Assembly: GCA_020698575.1 (NCBI GenBank)
Contig: CM036248.1
Coordinates: 20,819,729-20,883,728 of the forward strand
DNA: 64,000 nt
Reading direction: 5' to 3'
Source of the DNA: Bostrychus sinensis
Taxonomy: Eukaryota > Chordata > Actinopteri > Gobiiformes > Eleotridae
The position numbers and the translations under genes are program-made. The notes below the pieces were generated by a model. That model was given only the letters and a program-made list of their open reading frames with translations. It searched no databases and was not told where the DNA came from. This document shows positions 23,110 to 34,932 of this stretch, piece after piece (position 1 is the first letter of the stretch; each line of letters opens with the position of its first letter).

Positions 23110-25865
23110 GCATTTAATTTTGACTTCTCCTCTAGCTCTCTACTATAATGTCACATAACATCACATATTACACACAGTGTCAAAAGAAAAGCACAGATAA
23201 ACCTTGCCCTCGACACACTGTACAGTTTTTTTCAGTGAAGACAGATGGTGTTAAGATAATTACTTGCTTTTTTACTAATCTACTGCAGACATTTGCACAT
23301 TTACAGCTTAAATGATAATTATAAATATGCAAAGTGTCACATGGCACATTTATTGACTATTTTGCTATCTGGTGTGCTAATAATTTAAAGTGCAAATGAT
23401 TTGTGATGCCCAAGGTGATAAGTCTGTTTTAGGCGGATGTTGGAGAATTAGGCAACATTCCAAGTCGGCTCTCTTGGGCAGGACTAATCATGTTGTTTTT
23501 ATTGCTCCCAAAAAGCAACGGTGTAACATGAGATACAAAAGGCCATTATTCCACTCTGCATGCATCCACTTAACTTTATACTAATACATTATGATAAATT
23601 AGCTCTCTTATTCTGACCCTCAATGTCAGCACCACTGTGTAGAGAGGGTCCTTCTCGCCACCGAAAAATACACAAAGCAGAAAAACGTGCCATAAATGTA
23701 AAACCAAGGCCATGCTCATCTTATTTTCAGTGACTTTATTTCAATTAATGAATTATTCAGATAGATGAATTTGCACAATGTTGCATCAGAAATACAGTAG
23801 AATTCCTTCAAGTAGAAATAAGCCTAGCATAAATGTTTCACCGCACACCACCATGGTCCTTACCCCATGAAGCTGGGCCTACCGCTGGAACAAGGTGATG
23901 TCTGGGTCTTGCTCTAATATCCAGCTCTAAAGTATTTGAATAATGAAGGTAACAGAGGCTTCCTTTCAGGTCGTCACAGTTGGTTTCTGTCAGGAAGGCG
24001 ACGGAGGAGAGACGGCCGGAGAACTTTGGCCAGCATTCACGCTGACAGGAGTGACATTTCTATTCTTGTTTGTTTGACAGAAACCTATTGTTACGGTCTC
24101 TTCACATTGCCTAATGCCCAACATGCCCATCAAAGAATGTTTGTATATCAGTCAAAACAACAGGCAGTGCTAAAATCTAATTTCCTAGTGAGGCTGTTTG
24201 TTAGCATTCAGAATTGTATGTGTATAATCCACATAGAAGGATTTTGTTTTTGAATTTGTTTAGTATTTACATCCTCAGTTCGAGTCCAGGTCTGGGCACT
24301 ATACTGTATATTTACCATTGCCAGATAATACCAGTGCCTTTGCAAAGATCTATGCTCTCCAAGTGCTTTTAATTTCTAAACAATTAATTTTGTTTTGACT
24401 GTGAATAAATTACAAACACAATAAAAAAGTTACATGTGACATAGATTAAAATTTAAAGAAAGGATGCTATTCTAAGGATGGGTTACCTTTGTGAACCCTC
24501 CTAAAAAGCCATATACATTGTGCAACTTGCATTTATGACATTTCGGCCTGAGCAACACTTAGCTTGAGTGCATGAGACTAAAAAACAAGGTGGAAGGCAA
24601 ACGCAATGGATAGCTAATGGAAGTCCTGTTCTTTAGCATATTCATTTTTAAAGAGATAGATTGCACACATGAAGGTGCGGTATCACGAGCTGGCTCTCTG
24701 AAAGCCATTACAATTATGCTCCACTTTCACAGATTATTTATTCATCCAACAAAGGAAGGTGCAAGAAGCCACCTGGGAGGAAGGAGCCACAGAGCTGCTG
24801 TTCGGTAGAGTGAAGGTAGAACCCAGCAAAGTCTCTTTTCACCCTGCACTCATCCTGGAGAGCTGCACTGTTGTCACTGTCAGACGCTAGCAGCCCTGAA
24901 GCATTCGGGAAAACAGTATCTTTTAAATATGTGCCCAGTGTGGTCTTTATGGAGACAGATGAATATTAAAGAAGTATAGGTGTCCCTCGTGGTGACTTCA
25001 AGCTTTCTTTCTTTTTCTTTCTCACACAAAACATTTAGATTTGGCATATCCTTTAGACTGTAATTTATGTAAATGTTTATTGGAAAATGTGGCATCAAGG
25101 AGACAGACTTTTAAAATAAATACAAAAGTGGTGTTACATGGTAGAAAAATAAAATGATCAAGAAATATTTACATGTGATTTTTATAAATAAGAGGATGTA
25201 TACAATTATAAAAGTGTTTCACCTATAAAATAAGAGGTATTTTCTGTTGTGTATCTGGGATTGAGAGTGGTGTTCGAGCCTGTGGCAAATCAGCTTACAG
25301 TCACTGTTCAGTTATTGACAAAATGCCTGACCACCATTAATTAATTAAGGTGCATAGAAGACAGCTTTAAATTAATAAGGGAATAGCATACTACAATGCG
25401 TACTATCTGAAAGAGTGTTTTTCAATATCTCATTCTTTCTAGTTAAGGAGAACATTTTATTTTGCATTTATCATGTAGAGCACACATATTTGAATAAAAT
25501 ACACTACACTTTTTCATTTTTTTAATTGACCTGATAACACTTTTCAAATTACCTGCTGTCCTGCTATCATTTTCCAATCAAAAATGAGTAGTGTTGCATG
25601 AATAGCAAATGTAGCACAACATATTAAAATAGACACATGGGATTTCGATCCAACATGAATACTCCAAGGACTATGTGTACATTCTGTAAACCATTGCATT
25701 CTGTTTTTATTTACATTTACATTGTTGTTGTTGTTTTTTTGTTTTTTTACCTTATTCAATTAAATAGAACAATGTGCTGGGCCATGTAAAAAAAAAAAAA
25801 AAAACGTTCTCTTATTTGCATAACCACCCCCCTTTTCTCTTTCCTGAGCTAAAACAAATATTACA
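23110..25865. other. Unique noncoding sequence
   Basis: A 105-codon open frame at 23936-24253 has an arginine-rich start (SGRRRRRDGRRT) but no recognisable domain and no coding-like neighbours. A possible B-box remnant (AGTTCGAGTCCAGG) lies near 24279. There is an A16 tract near 25789-25804. Nothing else is supported. Confidence 0.5.
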
Positions 25866-26600
25866 CAGGAACACGGTGCTTTAGGAATTAATAGAGTTCA
25901 GCCGTTGTCAGTGGCATTGCGTTTGACTGGCCACGGTGCGGCTTGTGAGGGGAGCCTGAGACTGATTAAATTTGATAGAGGGTGCGGAAAGGAAATAATA
26001 CCGTATGTACACAGTGGCACACTGGGAAATTATCTGTGGGGGCCAGAATCACCGCAAGTAATTTTATTTAGAGTAATGTGAGGGAATGCTGGGTGAGATA
26101 TATTCATAAGGAAACATGGAGGAGTGATGAGAATCCATTGTGTTGTTGAATACAAGATGTGAGCAGACAGTGCACCCCAGCCTTGTCTTCACCACACTGT
26201 ATGTTTTGTCAACCGAATGCTTGATCTTCTCCTCTCCACGTCAACCAATAAGGACTTGCCCACACCTCCAATAAATAACAGCTCTCTATCATTGAGCAGA
26301 TTAGCTGTCAGCTAACTTCCGCCCCACCCCGATGTGCCATGCGGAAAGCCTCCAGGGGCCTCTGTCCTGGGAATGATGGGTAATAAAAATGAATCATAGA
26401 TGAAGGCCAGAGACGCGCTGCTACAGGAGGAGTCTGGATGCATTAAACAGGAACAGTCGATATGTCCTCTTGTGATAATAGAGCATACAGGAGCCGCCGC
26501 CAAGCTATTTAACGCTTGTCAATCTAAACCGCAGAGGCTATCAGGGCGACCACAGACGTCCAGAGAATGTGTCTTTGGTGAAGGTAGATATGATGAACTT
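25866..26600. promoter_or_regulatory. Candidate conserved noncoding / regulatory block
   Basis: This is the most convincing unique, repeat-free block of the left half. It is GC-balanced, homopolymer-poor and rich in short developmental-factor-like sites (GACTGATTAAATTTG, ATTTAACGCTTGTC, GTAATTTTATTTAG). Short frames overlap on both strands (26312-26624), which is usual when stop codons are depleted by composition. Conservation is inferred and untested. Confidence 0.4.
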
Positions 26601-27126
26601 TTGTACTTTTTTAAAATGAGCTGAAAACTACAGTCATATCTTATGGGAACAAATAAGATTCTCAAAGGAGTTTACAAAATATCCTCACCATTTGTAAAAG
26701 GTGGCATTTTTAATAGGCACTACTTTAGTAATTAAAAGCAACACAAAGCGAGGAGATATGTTGTTACAAGATTTAGAACCCTGCGACTTTGCTTTCCTCA
26801 CTTATTAATTGCTGCTGTGACCTGACTTCCTTCACTCATCAGGATGAGCAATACTTTCTGCAAGTGTAAAAACACTTTCTGGTTCTACCATTCATGTAAT
26901 TATCTTCTCTGCACAATCACAAATAAAAAGGGACATAGGGAGAAAAAAAAGACTTAGACAGACCAAGCAACATCTGTATAATATCCAAAGAGTATTATTT
27001 CACATATATCTATTTATTTGATCAGTTGCAACACAGGGACTTTGTGTGTCACTGTGTGAAGTGTGAGTATTACAGTTGAATAGTCAGGTTCATTTGCATT
27101 AATTGTTACAAACATGTAGTGAAATT
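26601..27126. other. Unique AT-rich noncoding sequence
   Basis: Nothing recognisable is seen. Confidence 0.5.
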
Positions 27127-27256
27127 CCCCTGCGACAAGCTGGCCCCTCTCCAGGGTGTACCCCGCCTACCGCCCAAAGTTACTGGGATAGGCTCCAGTC
27201 ACCCGCGACCCCTAACGGGAATAAGCGGTAGAAAATGAATGAATGAATGAATGAAT
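27127..27256 (+). mobile_element. 3' tail of tRNA-type composite SINE
   Basis: It has CCTGCGACAAGCTGGCCCC, TCCAGGGTGTACCCCGCC, TACTGGGATAGGCTCCAGTC, ACGGGAATAAGCGGTAGAAA and a (GAAT)n tail. It is the best-preserved tail of the family in the window, so it is probably the youngest copy here. It is 5'-truncated. Confidence 0.85.
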
Positions 27257-27427
27257 GTAGTGAAATTTCCAGCCATGAGAGCGTAACTAGGATATGAGCG
27301 TAGTCAGAGTTAACATACTGAATGTCATATTAATCAATTTGAGGGATACGCAATTAACCAAACTGTCTATACTTCCATACAGTACATCAGACATTGTTAA
27401 CAAACTCTGCTTCACTGGCCTGTTAAA

Positions 27428-27745
27428 TATACACTGACAAGACATAACTTCATGATCAACTGCCTTTTATTAGTACTAATAATGTGTAATTGTGTAATTG
27501 TGTTATGACCTCTGTTATGCCCATTATGCAACAACCTTTCTATCATAACCAATAATCAACATTAGTGTCCTATTTGGAGTAGTTCATCTGTTGGACCGGA
27601 CCACACTCCCCATGTGGATCACCTGTTGCCAGTTCACCACTGTTCCCACTAGCCCATATGAGCTGCAGTTTTAGAGATGCTGAATTCCTTACAAGTTTTC
27701 CTCCTTCTAACACATCAACTTTGAGGAAAAAAATGTGTTTCTTCT
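27428..27745 (-). mobile_element. Tc1-like transposon remnant, internally deleted
   Basis: The left end TATACACTGACAAGACATAAC resembles the terminus of a common fish Tc1-like element. Inside, TCATCTGTTGGACCGGACCA, CAGTTCACCACTGTTCCC, GAGCTGCAGTTTTAGAGATG and CTAACACATCAACTTTGAGG are in the order of that element's 5' transposase part read on the minus strand. Most of the transposase and the other inverted repeat are missing. It is non-functional. Confidence 0.7.
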
Positions 27746-28240
27746 ACTCCTTGTACAGTGGTAGAAACTTGTAAAGCCTTGTAGCGATGCAGTCGATTAC
27801 AGAATGTCACTCCACACAAAGTGCTAGTACATCATTTGCACCAGTCCCTTCTAATTGAATTGATATGTCAGTTCTAAGCAGCTTTCTCACACAGCGCTTT
27901 TGCATAATTACATTAATATGATGCATATTTACACGACCCCATACAGTAAATGAGGAGCGGTCTAAGAGGAGACAGTGAAGACAGGCACACTTATCACTGC
28001 CACAGGCCGACAACTGACCTATAAACCAGGCAATGATGTGTATGACATGAACCTGCTGCACCCCTTTGTCTAACACGTATTGACACTTTCTCATTAAAAA
28101 TGTATTTGTGGTAGAAATGCATGCTAGAAGAATTGAGCAACCAGATGACAGTGACATTGTAGGAGGACACCGGGCTAGAGATATTATCAACAATTTCAAA
28201 TATATTTTTTTATATGTATTTAAACATAGCCCACACTAAG
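27746..28240 (-). other. Unrecognised 130-codon open frame region
   Basis: A minus-strand frame of 130 codons spans 27807-28199, directly beside the Tc1 remnant. The peptide is rich in Cys, Ile and His with no motif that I recognise and no splice or polyadenylation context. Stretches such as GVQQVHVIHIIAWFIGQLSA look compositionally plausible for a decayed transposon frame. I treat it as unassigned and probably not a gene. Confidence 0.2.
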
Positions 28241-28249
28241 ATATGACAG

Positions 28250-28320
28250 GTGTTTGTTTGTTTGTGTTTGTTTGTTTTGGTTTGTTTTTTTGTTTTTTGT
28301 TTTTTTGTTTTTTTTGTGAG
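28250..28320. repeat. TTTG/TTTTTG low-complexity tract
   Basis: TGTTTGTTTG units grade into T-runs separated by single G. The open frames on both strands here are artefacts of this composition. Confidence 0.9.
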
Positions 28321-28524
28321 ATGTGATTTACAGCTGTCTCTCTTTGATTCAGATGCCTGCTCTAGTTTACTTAGTGGTTTTAGAGACAGACTTTCTTTTA
28401 GTAAAATACACACAGATGGGAGTGAAAACAATACTGTGTTGTGTTGTGGGAATGAGGGAACAACTTTTCCTTGAAAACATATGCAAGGAGAATAAAAAAA
28501 CACAATTTTTTATTGCTTACAGAG

Positions 28525-28893
28525 GTGATGAGTACTTTTACTAAAGACATTACTTTCTGAGTACAAAAAACAAAACAAAACTGTGACTCACACAGTGATC
28601 ACTCATTAAAAGTATTTTTTTCTTTTCTTTTAAAATGTATTCAACAGATACAGTTTAGAGAGACAAGAAACAGAGTAAGGGGCAGGGGAATGACATGGAA
28701 GCAAATTCAAACCTGTGTTGCTCAGCTATGTGCTCTACCAGGTGAACCACCAAAGCCATCCTACTTTCTAACCTTTTTAGCTATTTTTATTTTTTTATTT
28801 TTTTTGTCAACTACATTTACTTATCCTTAAGTAGTATTAATTTAAAGTAACAGTACTTTTACATAAGTACAAATTTGCAATACTTCAACCTTT
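28525..28893. mobile_element. Old relic of the GTAACT/AAGTACTTTT-type hAT family, interrupted
   Basis: At 28525-28565 (GATGAGTACTTTTACTAAAG) and 28805-28893 (CAACTACATTTACTTATCC, GTAACAGTACTTTTACATAA) are motifs of the family also seen at 11757. Between them, near 28690-28760, a minus-strand tRNA-like piece (GGTGGTTCACCTGGTAGAGC) appears to have inserted. The ends are not preserved. Confidence 0.4.
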
Positions 28894-28894
28894 T

Positions 28895-29186
28895 GTTCAT
28901 TCATTTTTCCATTTTCTTTGTCTTATTCCCATTAGGGGTCATGGGTACTGGAGCCTATCCCAGTAACTATGGGCCTGAGGCATGGTGCACACTGGACAGT
29001 GGCCAGTTAGAGACATACATCCATTCACTCTCACATTCATTCACTATGGGCAATTTAGATTCACCAATTCATGCTTGTCTTTGAACAGTAGGAGGAAGCC
29101 AGACATGCAGACTGCACCCAGAGAGTTTCGAGGATCGATCTTACAACCTCCTTGCTGGGAGGTAAGGTAATATTCGCTCTGCCACT
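28895..29186 (-). mobile_element. Near full-length tRNA-type composite SINE, minus strand
   Basis: From left to right on the plus strand: tail (TTATTCCCATTAGGGGTCAT), TGGAGCCTATCCCAGTAACT, TGCACACTGGACAGTGGCC, CATTCACTCTCACATTCATT, GTAGGAGGAAGCCAGA and a B-box region (ATCGATCTTACAACCTCC), ending with GCTCTGCCAC (A-box side). This is the same module order as 34933-36739, inverted. The frames at 28875-29170 lie inside it. Confidence 0.8.
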
Positions 29187-30229
29187 TACTTCAACCTCAG
29201 TACGCTTATGTCTAGAACAAACTGTCCATTCTTGGCAAAACTGTAATGGTTGACTTTAGTTTTTATGAACAATACAATAAGTGTCGCCTCTATAAAGGAA
29301 TTTAATTGGTGTTTCAAACTGTTCTGAACTGTAAACTGTGACATGTCCCACCCCATTATGGCCTTTATAGCCTTGCCAATGACCAGATGAGAAGTTTGAC
29401 CACTGAGGCACACACTTTATGAACTCTGGCTGTTCATATTCACTTTTGCTGATATATTTTGAAGCCTTCACACTCTTGTCAGTGAAGAGAAAAATCAATT
29501 TCTAAAGAAAAATCAATGTCAATTCCCTTCGCTCTAGGCTTGTATCTGCCATACAGTATATAGAACAAGTGCAATGGAAATAATGATTGTATTCTCCCAA
29601 CTATGCTGCTGCACTTTTTTTTTTTTTTTTGACCATCTCAAAGTGCTCTTGAGGTCTTCTGTGGAATAGGCTGCGAGATTTGAGTTGGCTCAAATTAGTG
29701 TAAATTACCCCAACTCTTCCCACTCTTGCCTCAGTCGTAAGTCCCTCTTTTCTAGTGAGGAGTGCCGTGACGAGGCAAAGGAATGAGGGTAGATCACACA
29801 GCCAATCACTTTTAAACATTTGCAGCTTCTTAGCTAATTATGTCCCAGAGTCTCAGACATGACTTTTAGAATTGACTCATATTTTTAATGTATGACTCCT
29901 GCTTGAATTTTAGCTGCTAATGAGCCAACGGCTGCCATAAATCTTGAATGGGAATTGAGAAATGAGCATCTTGAGATCTTATTTTTAGTATTATTATTGG
30001 ATGTTAATCTTGGTGCAGGTTCTCAGTCATCCAAGTGAAACTCAGTAAAAATGTTTAACAAGAAAGGCATAAGGATAATGTATTGTGCAGTATAAATTAA
30101 ATTTTGTTGAGTTTTAGAGTGTTTCACTTATCTTTTCTGTGTCTCTGTGTCCAGGTTTTCGGCAAAAGGGTCCCTAGAGAAACAAATGCTCTTATGAAGC
30201 TTCCAGGCAAGTACAAACAAAAGAAATAT
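29187..30229. other. Unique noncoding sequence
   Basis: A T16-type tract lies near 29616-29631. Short minus-strand frames have no recognisable domain. No other feature is seen. Confidence 0.5.
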
Positions 30230-30253
30230 GTGTGTGTGCGTATGTGTGTGTGT

Positions 30254-30284
<31 letters not shown>

Positions 30285-30291
30285 GGGGGGG
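30230..30291. repeat. (GT)n followed by G24
   Basis: A GT/GTGC microsatellite runs to 30267 and passes directly into 24 consecutive G (30268-30291). Such a G run can form a quadruplex and often marks unstable or miscalled sequence, so its exact length should be treated as uncertain. Confidence 0.9.
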
Positions 30292-31450
30292 CTTTAGTCA
30301 TTTTTGTTGATTTGTTTTAGGCCTAATGTTAACTGAACATCCCTGTTGTTCCCTGTTGATCCCTGTTTTTTGTTTTTGTTTAGTTTTTTTAGTTTTAAGG
30401 CATCTATTGCCATCATTTGTGGTTCTGCTGCCAGAGTACTTTGCACTTGAAATTGCACTTTTAATGAGCTAATGTTAACTGAACATCCCTGCTGGAGATT
30501 TACATCACACAGCAACTAAATAGAGAGGTAATTAGTAGTAGTGATGACTGAGCAGATCAACAGAAATACCCCCCACCCAACAGTATCTTGGACCAGTTCG
30601 TCCATGTCATCTGAAGGAAGTTAGCTGGTTTGTTTGTCCTACTAGCAACAACTCACTACTGTGCACTTGAAAGTTGTTAAATGCCTAGTATCAGTCACGT
30701 GGTTTGTCTTTAATGGTACTATCATTTTGACTGTAATAAATATACACATAGGAAATTATTGGTATCAGTATTGGTATGGGTATGGGATTGGTATCAGTAT
30801 TTTTCCCAAAAGTTATCAGTATCATATTGAATCTTAAAAGTGTGGTATCATCGCCCATCACTAATTTGTATTCCACTAATCCTTTCTCAACTTTTTAAAC
30901 AACAGAATGAAGAACCACCTACTGCTTTATTTATTTTATTTTTTTATTTTTTTTACTGAGTGCTGCATTTCTGAGCAAATTAATAAAAAAGCACATATGT
31001 TTGTAACATGGACGCCTGGCTCTGTCAGACAGTGTTGATAAAACACAATCTTTCTGCAGAGGGCAGCTGTGAAAGCCACAGGGAGCAAATAAACACATTC
31101 ATGAATACAATGCATACTCAAACAAATAGCACCATCTTCTGAATACCAAGAAACAGCAGCAACGGCTTTGATTTAGTGCCACCACATTTATTTTCATCTA
31201 TTTAAATTCCACAGCTTTTTATTCACCAAGATCTGCTACTGTTCTCCTTCTTAAAAGGAAGAAAAATATGGTAAAACCATCCACTAAACAAGACCTTGTT
31301 TACACATTGTTTGCTACATAGTTAGATAAAATTATTTTGTGATTAAGCTTGCCCTGCAGCAATGTTTCAATTTGACAATTAAAAAGAATGCACAGATAAG
31401 AAATCATTTCAGATTATTTGTATTGAATCCTAATAAATGCAAGGCCACTA
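30292..31450. other. Noncoding, with a hAT-like fragment at about 30740-30862
   Basis: On the minus strand from 30862 the sequence begins TAGTGATGGGCGATGATACC, followed by CACACTTTTAAGATTC and repeated GATACC/GGTATC-like steps. This is the usual start of a common teleost hAT family. The opposite end was not found, so it is called a fragment. The rest is AT-rich with no gene. Confidence 0.45.
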
Positions 31451-31930
31451 TTATCTTTTCAGTTGATTCCATCTCATTCTTCTGTATTCTCGCTGTCCCA
31501 GTCTCTTTCTCTGCCGCTCACAGTTTTTAGCACAAGGGGGCCACAGGCTACTTCTGATGGGCTGTGTTTCGCTCTCTCTCCCCCCTCTGTTAGTGCGGAG
31601 CCACAGCCAGAGCCCGAGCAAGGACACAACCCCTTCAGGCAACCACCTCCCAAATCTGAAGGGATGAAGCACATGTTGCCACAGATAAACCACTGTGATC
31701 AATCTCATGGATGCACAGCGAATCAGTGGAGCGAAAGGCTTTGAAAATCAAGCTCTGTCCCCGATGTGCCCAGCAATGATTATGTGGTCAGTGGTGCCAA
31801 AGGCAACCAGCAAACATCAAGGAACTTGGAGCAGCGGGCCTGTCAGTTCTCAACACTAATTAAACATACACAAGTATCCCAGTGATAAGACGCCAGCGGG
31901 GCAAAGGCTGCTATCCTTTGGTGATTAACA
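31451..31930. promoter_or_regulatory. Candidate conserved noncoding block
   Basis: It is repeat-free and GC-balanced, with short open frames overlapping on both strands (31451-31744), which points to composition rather than coding. A proline-rich plus-strand frame (SVSAEPQPEPEQGHNPFRQPPPKSEG) is worth testing as an exon but lacks convincing splice borders. Confidence 0.3.
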
Positions 31931-32214
31931 AGTATGACGTACTGATTTGCCAAATAGACTGTTTTATTTTGATGTGCTTATAAAATTGCCTCAATCTCCA
32001 AGGTGAGAAACTAGCAAGAAAAAGGACCCATTTAGATTTCAAAAGGTTTTGGGTTTAGTTTAGGTTGATCATGTTTCAAGACCCAAAACTAGGACACATA
32101 CTTTTAGCAATGCCACATTTAGCAAGTAATATCAAATTTTCAGGAAATCATTTAGGTAAATGAAGCTAAAGCTAGGTTTGAATATGATGGAAATGCATTG
32201 ATACAAACAATGAC

Positions 32215-32425
32215 ATGGTAAATAAACTGAATGACAAAAGTCTTCAGACAAAAGTTTTAAGTGCCATATGTTTTTTGTATTGGCGGAAATAAGAGAAAAC
32301 TGGAGCATTGTCTTTTGAAAACTGGGACATAAGTGTATTTTTACAGATATTTGTGGGACACGTGACAAGGAGACTAAAACTAGGATACTCCAAGTTAAAT
32401 AGGGACATGTCACGCTGGTTTATTT
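32215..32425 (-). mobile_element. Dispersed repeat copy 2 (pair of 8735-8945)
   Basis: It shares TGACAAAAGTCTTCAGACAA, AAAACTGGGACATA and AGTTAAATAGGGACATG with the copy at 8735 in the same order and orientation. It is about 60 bases longer between the outer blocks. Overlapping minus-strand frames here (32132-32540) have no recognisable domain. Confidence 0.5.
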
Positions 32426-33784
32426 GAGGTGTTTTGTTGTAATACAAAATAAATTTGCTTTGAAAGGTCGAGTTTGTTTGACTAGGGGGGTTCATGCTGA
32501 TTACATTGATGTGTGACTTTATAAAAGCAGTACAATGCATCTAATGCCAGAGGTGTGGTCATAGCTTTGGCCAAACTGTGCTTGTTTTTCAGCTCTATGC
32601 AACTGGCTCAGTGGTGCTCATTCATCAAATTATAATGAGTCAGCTTTCTGTTCTGTATCAATGTTAGAAATGTTACATAGGAAACATGAATGACACACTT
32701 CCCACAAAAGCTGGGTCAGTGTGTAAAATGAAAATTAAAACTGTAAATATATTGCATTCACTCATTGTACCACCTTTTGCAATTGGATTTGTAATTTTTT
32801 TTTTATTGTCATATAACACCATTTGACTCTTTCTTACAGCTACTATTATATTTCATTGATTGCAGTTTTGAAGTTCCTATCTATAGTGGGCTTATATGTA
32901 CATTCTTTGTAAAATAAGTTATTTTACTAAGAAACAGAAGGAATGTACACTTTCATCTACACTAGGTAAAGGAAGAAACACCTGCCACTGACAGAGAGAT
33001 GTATGTTACTCACTATAATGGTCCTCATGAGACTTGCTAATCCATGAAGGGATTATAGCGCTATCCCATGGCTCGACAGATCATTGGCTGTTAGTGTACT
33101 TAAGACTGAGTGAAGAAGACGTATATTACACAGAAATGTATAGGGGAATAAGGGTCCTAAGTGTATGGTTGTTTTTTTTTGGCTTTGGAAACCACCAACT
33201 GCTTTGAGGATGCCAAAGTATTTCAGTCGCTATCATTAGTGATAATTGTGAGAGGAAATATTGCAATTTTAAGATAACACACCTCACACAAACTGTATCT
33301 ATTGTCTGCTGTATAATAAACTCAGTGTTTCCCCAAGCACTTTATGGTTAAGGTGGCCACCTTGGCTATTAGCACTTACCACCTTGACTACCATTTAATA
33401 TAGGCTGTGTAAATAGTTTATTCCCTATAAAAAAATGTTAAAATGCTTTTATGGTCCACCATTTATGTTAAATTAACGTTTGTGGCAATTAGGAGTTGGC
33501 TAGCATCTGCAATGAGACATTTTCTGTGGGAAACACTGATACTGTATACTATTTTCAGCCAAAACCACCAAACAACACCTGCCTCGCAGACTCCAGTCTT
33601 CACAGCGGAAAATCACTGGAGCACTGGACTTTAGCAACTGTACTGAACTTCCATACACTGAGAGGAGAAAGTTTTGACAGACACTGAGATGTATTCTTAC
33701 TGTGAAGTGCCAGCAACCGACGCCACTGACCCTCGCCCACTGGAAGTTGTTGAAGAAACACTTGATGCTAACATTATAGCAACC
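32426..33784. other. Unique noncoding sequence
   Basis: No gene, RNA or clear repeat is seen. Short frames at 33443-33687 lack recognisable domains. Confidence 0.5.
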
Positions 33785-33950
33785 ACAGTGTGCAGATCTG
33801 GACTCAAACCAGGGGTCTTCTTGGTCTTAGGGGGTAACCACCTCTATCCATTGAGCCTTTATGGGACACAATGGTTACAAAAAAATAATAATAATACTAA
33901 AACTAACAATTTATTCTTATACTGACCCCTTGTGGCTGACGTGCTTTTCT
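33785..33950 (-). mobile_element. tRNA-like SINE copy with CCACAAGGGGTC head
   Basis: The minus strand reads CAGCCACAAGGGGTCAGTAT, GTTAGTTTTAGTATT, an (ATT)n expansion, GGCTCAATGGATAGAGG (A box), ACCAAGAAGACCCC and TGGTTTGAGTCCAG (B box). The tRNA-like boxes are the best preserved of the five copies. Confidence 0.75.
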
Positions 33951-34932
33951 AGCATTTTTCACTTCAGTGTGAGTTACCACTATAGGACACATTCTTGGGA
34001 GTGAGCTGTAACTGTGGAAACCTTTCAAATATTGCTCAACATAATCTGGAACAGGAAGGATGTGATGTCTGCCAGACTCTTTACACTTAACAAAAGGGAT
34101 ACCCATGGGCCCTTCAGACTTGTGACATTCTGAAAACTGTAAATTTAGTTTTGTTTTTTTACTTTTTGTAATATCACATGTCAGTTTTAGTATTGACTTG
34201 CTCCTCCCTGGCAGTGCTGTAGTGCTGTCTGACTACCAATCATGTTGTCTTTCTGATGTGTTTTCTATACTACACTATATATATATCTGTTTTGTTTTTT
34301 ATTCACTCACAAACAGTCCTATATGGTGAAATACTACTACAATCTGTTCACTAGACCTGCTTTTATAGAGGACACAAATCAACACATTTTGTGAGTTCCT
34401 ATGCGGGAGCTAATTGTTATTGAAGCAGCTGAGTGCATTTGTCCTGTGCAGAACATGCATTAATGGGACTAATAATGGGACAAATAGAAAGCCTGTCAAC
34501 TGTATACACTTCACCTACTACTGCCAGACATGCAGCAGGATGAAAATGGATAGATAGACAAGAGAATATTCAAGATAATTTCTATTACAGGCCCTGTTTT
34601 GTTTTTTGGTTTTTGTTTTTTTCTGTAGAAGTAATATAACATAATACAGTGGCATAAAGCAAGGAGAGTGAAAAGTTACACAAAAGTGACTTGCTCACCA
34701 CCTATTACTGTTCATATAAAAGCCATATTTGATGGCCACTCACTCACCACTATAACCCACTCTGAGAGACACCAGACAACTGGGATACAAGGCAAAAAAT
34801 GTTGTCAGGTATTTTTTGTAACAAATTAAAAAATCTATCCAGTATTTCATATTTCCTATGTTTTGTCAACAAAAACAACACTGGTCCTTTCTCCACAAAT
34901 GTTTTGCACTTACCTGTACAACATTTTTTTAT
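33951..34932. other. Unique noncoding sequence
   Basis: A short (TA)n stretch lies near 34276-34287 and T-rich runs near 34598-34622. No gene is supported. Confidence 0.5.

Noticed and set aside
23936..24253. 105-codon frame with an RRRRRDGRR stretch as a nuclear protein
   Set aside because: The basic run is short and isolated, and the rest of the frame is unremarkable in AT-rich DNA.
31474..31744. Proline-rich exon (EPQPEPEQGHNPFRQPPPKS)
   Set aside because: Overlapping frames on both strands and no convincing splice borders; composition explains the open frames.
33785..33950. Functional tRNA gene on the minus strand
   Set aside because: A- and B-box-like motifs are present, but the stems do not pair well and four related degraded copies occur, so it is a tRNA-derived repeat.
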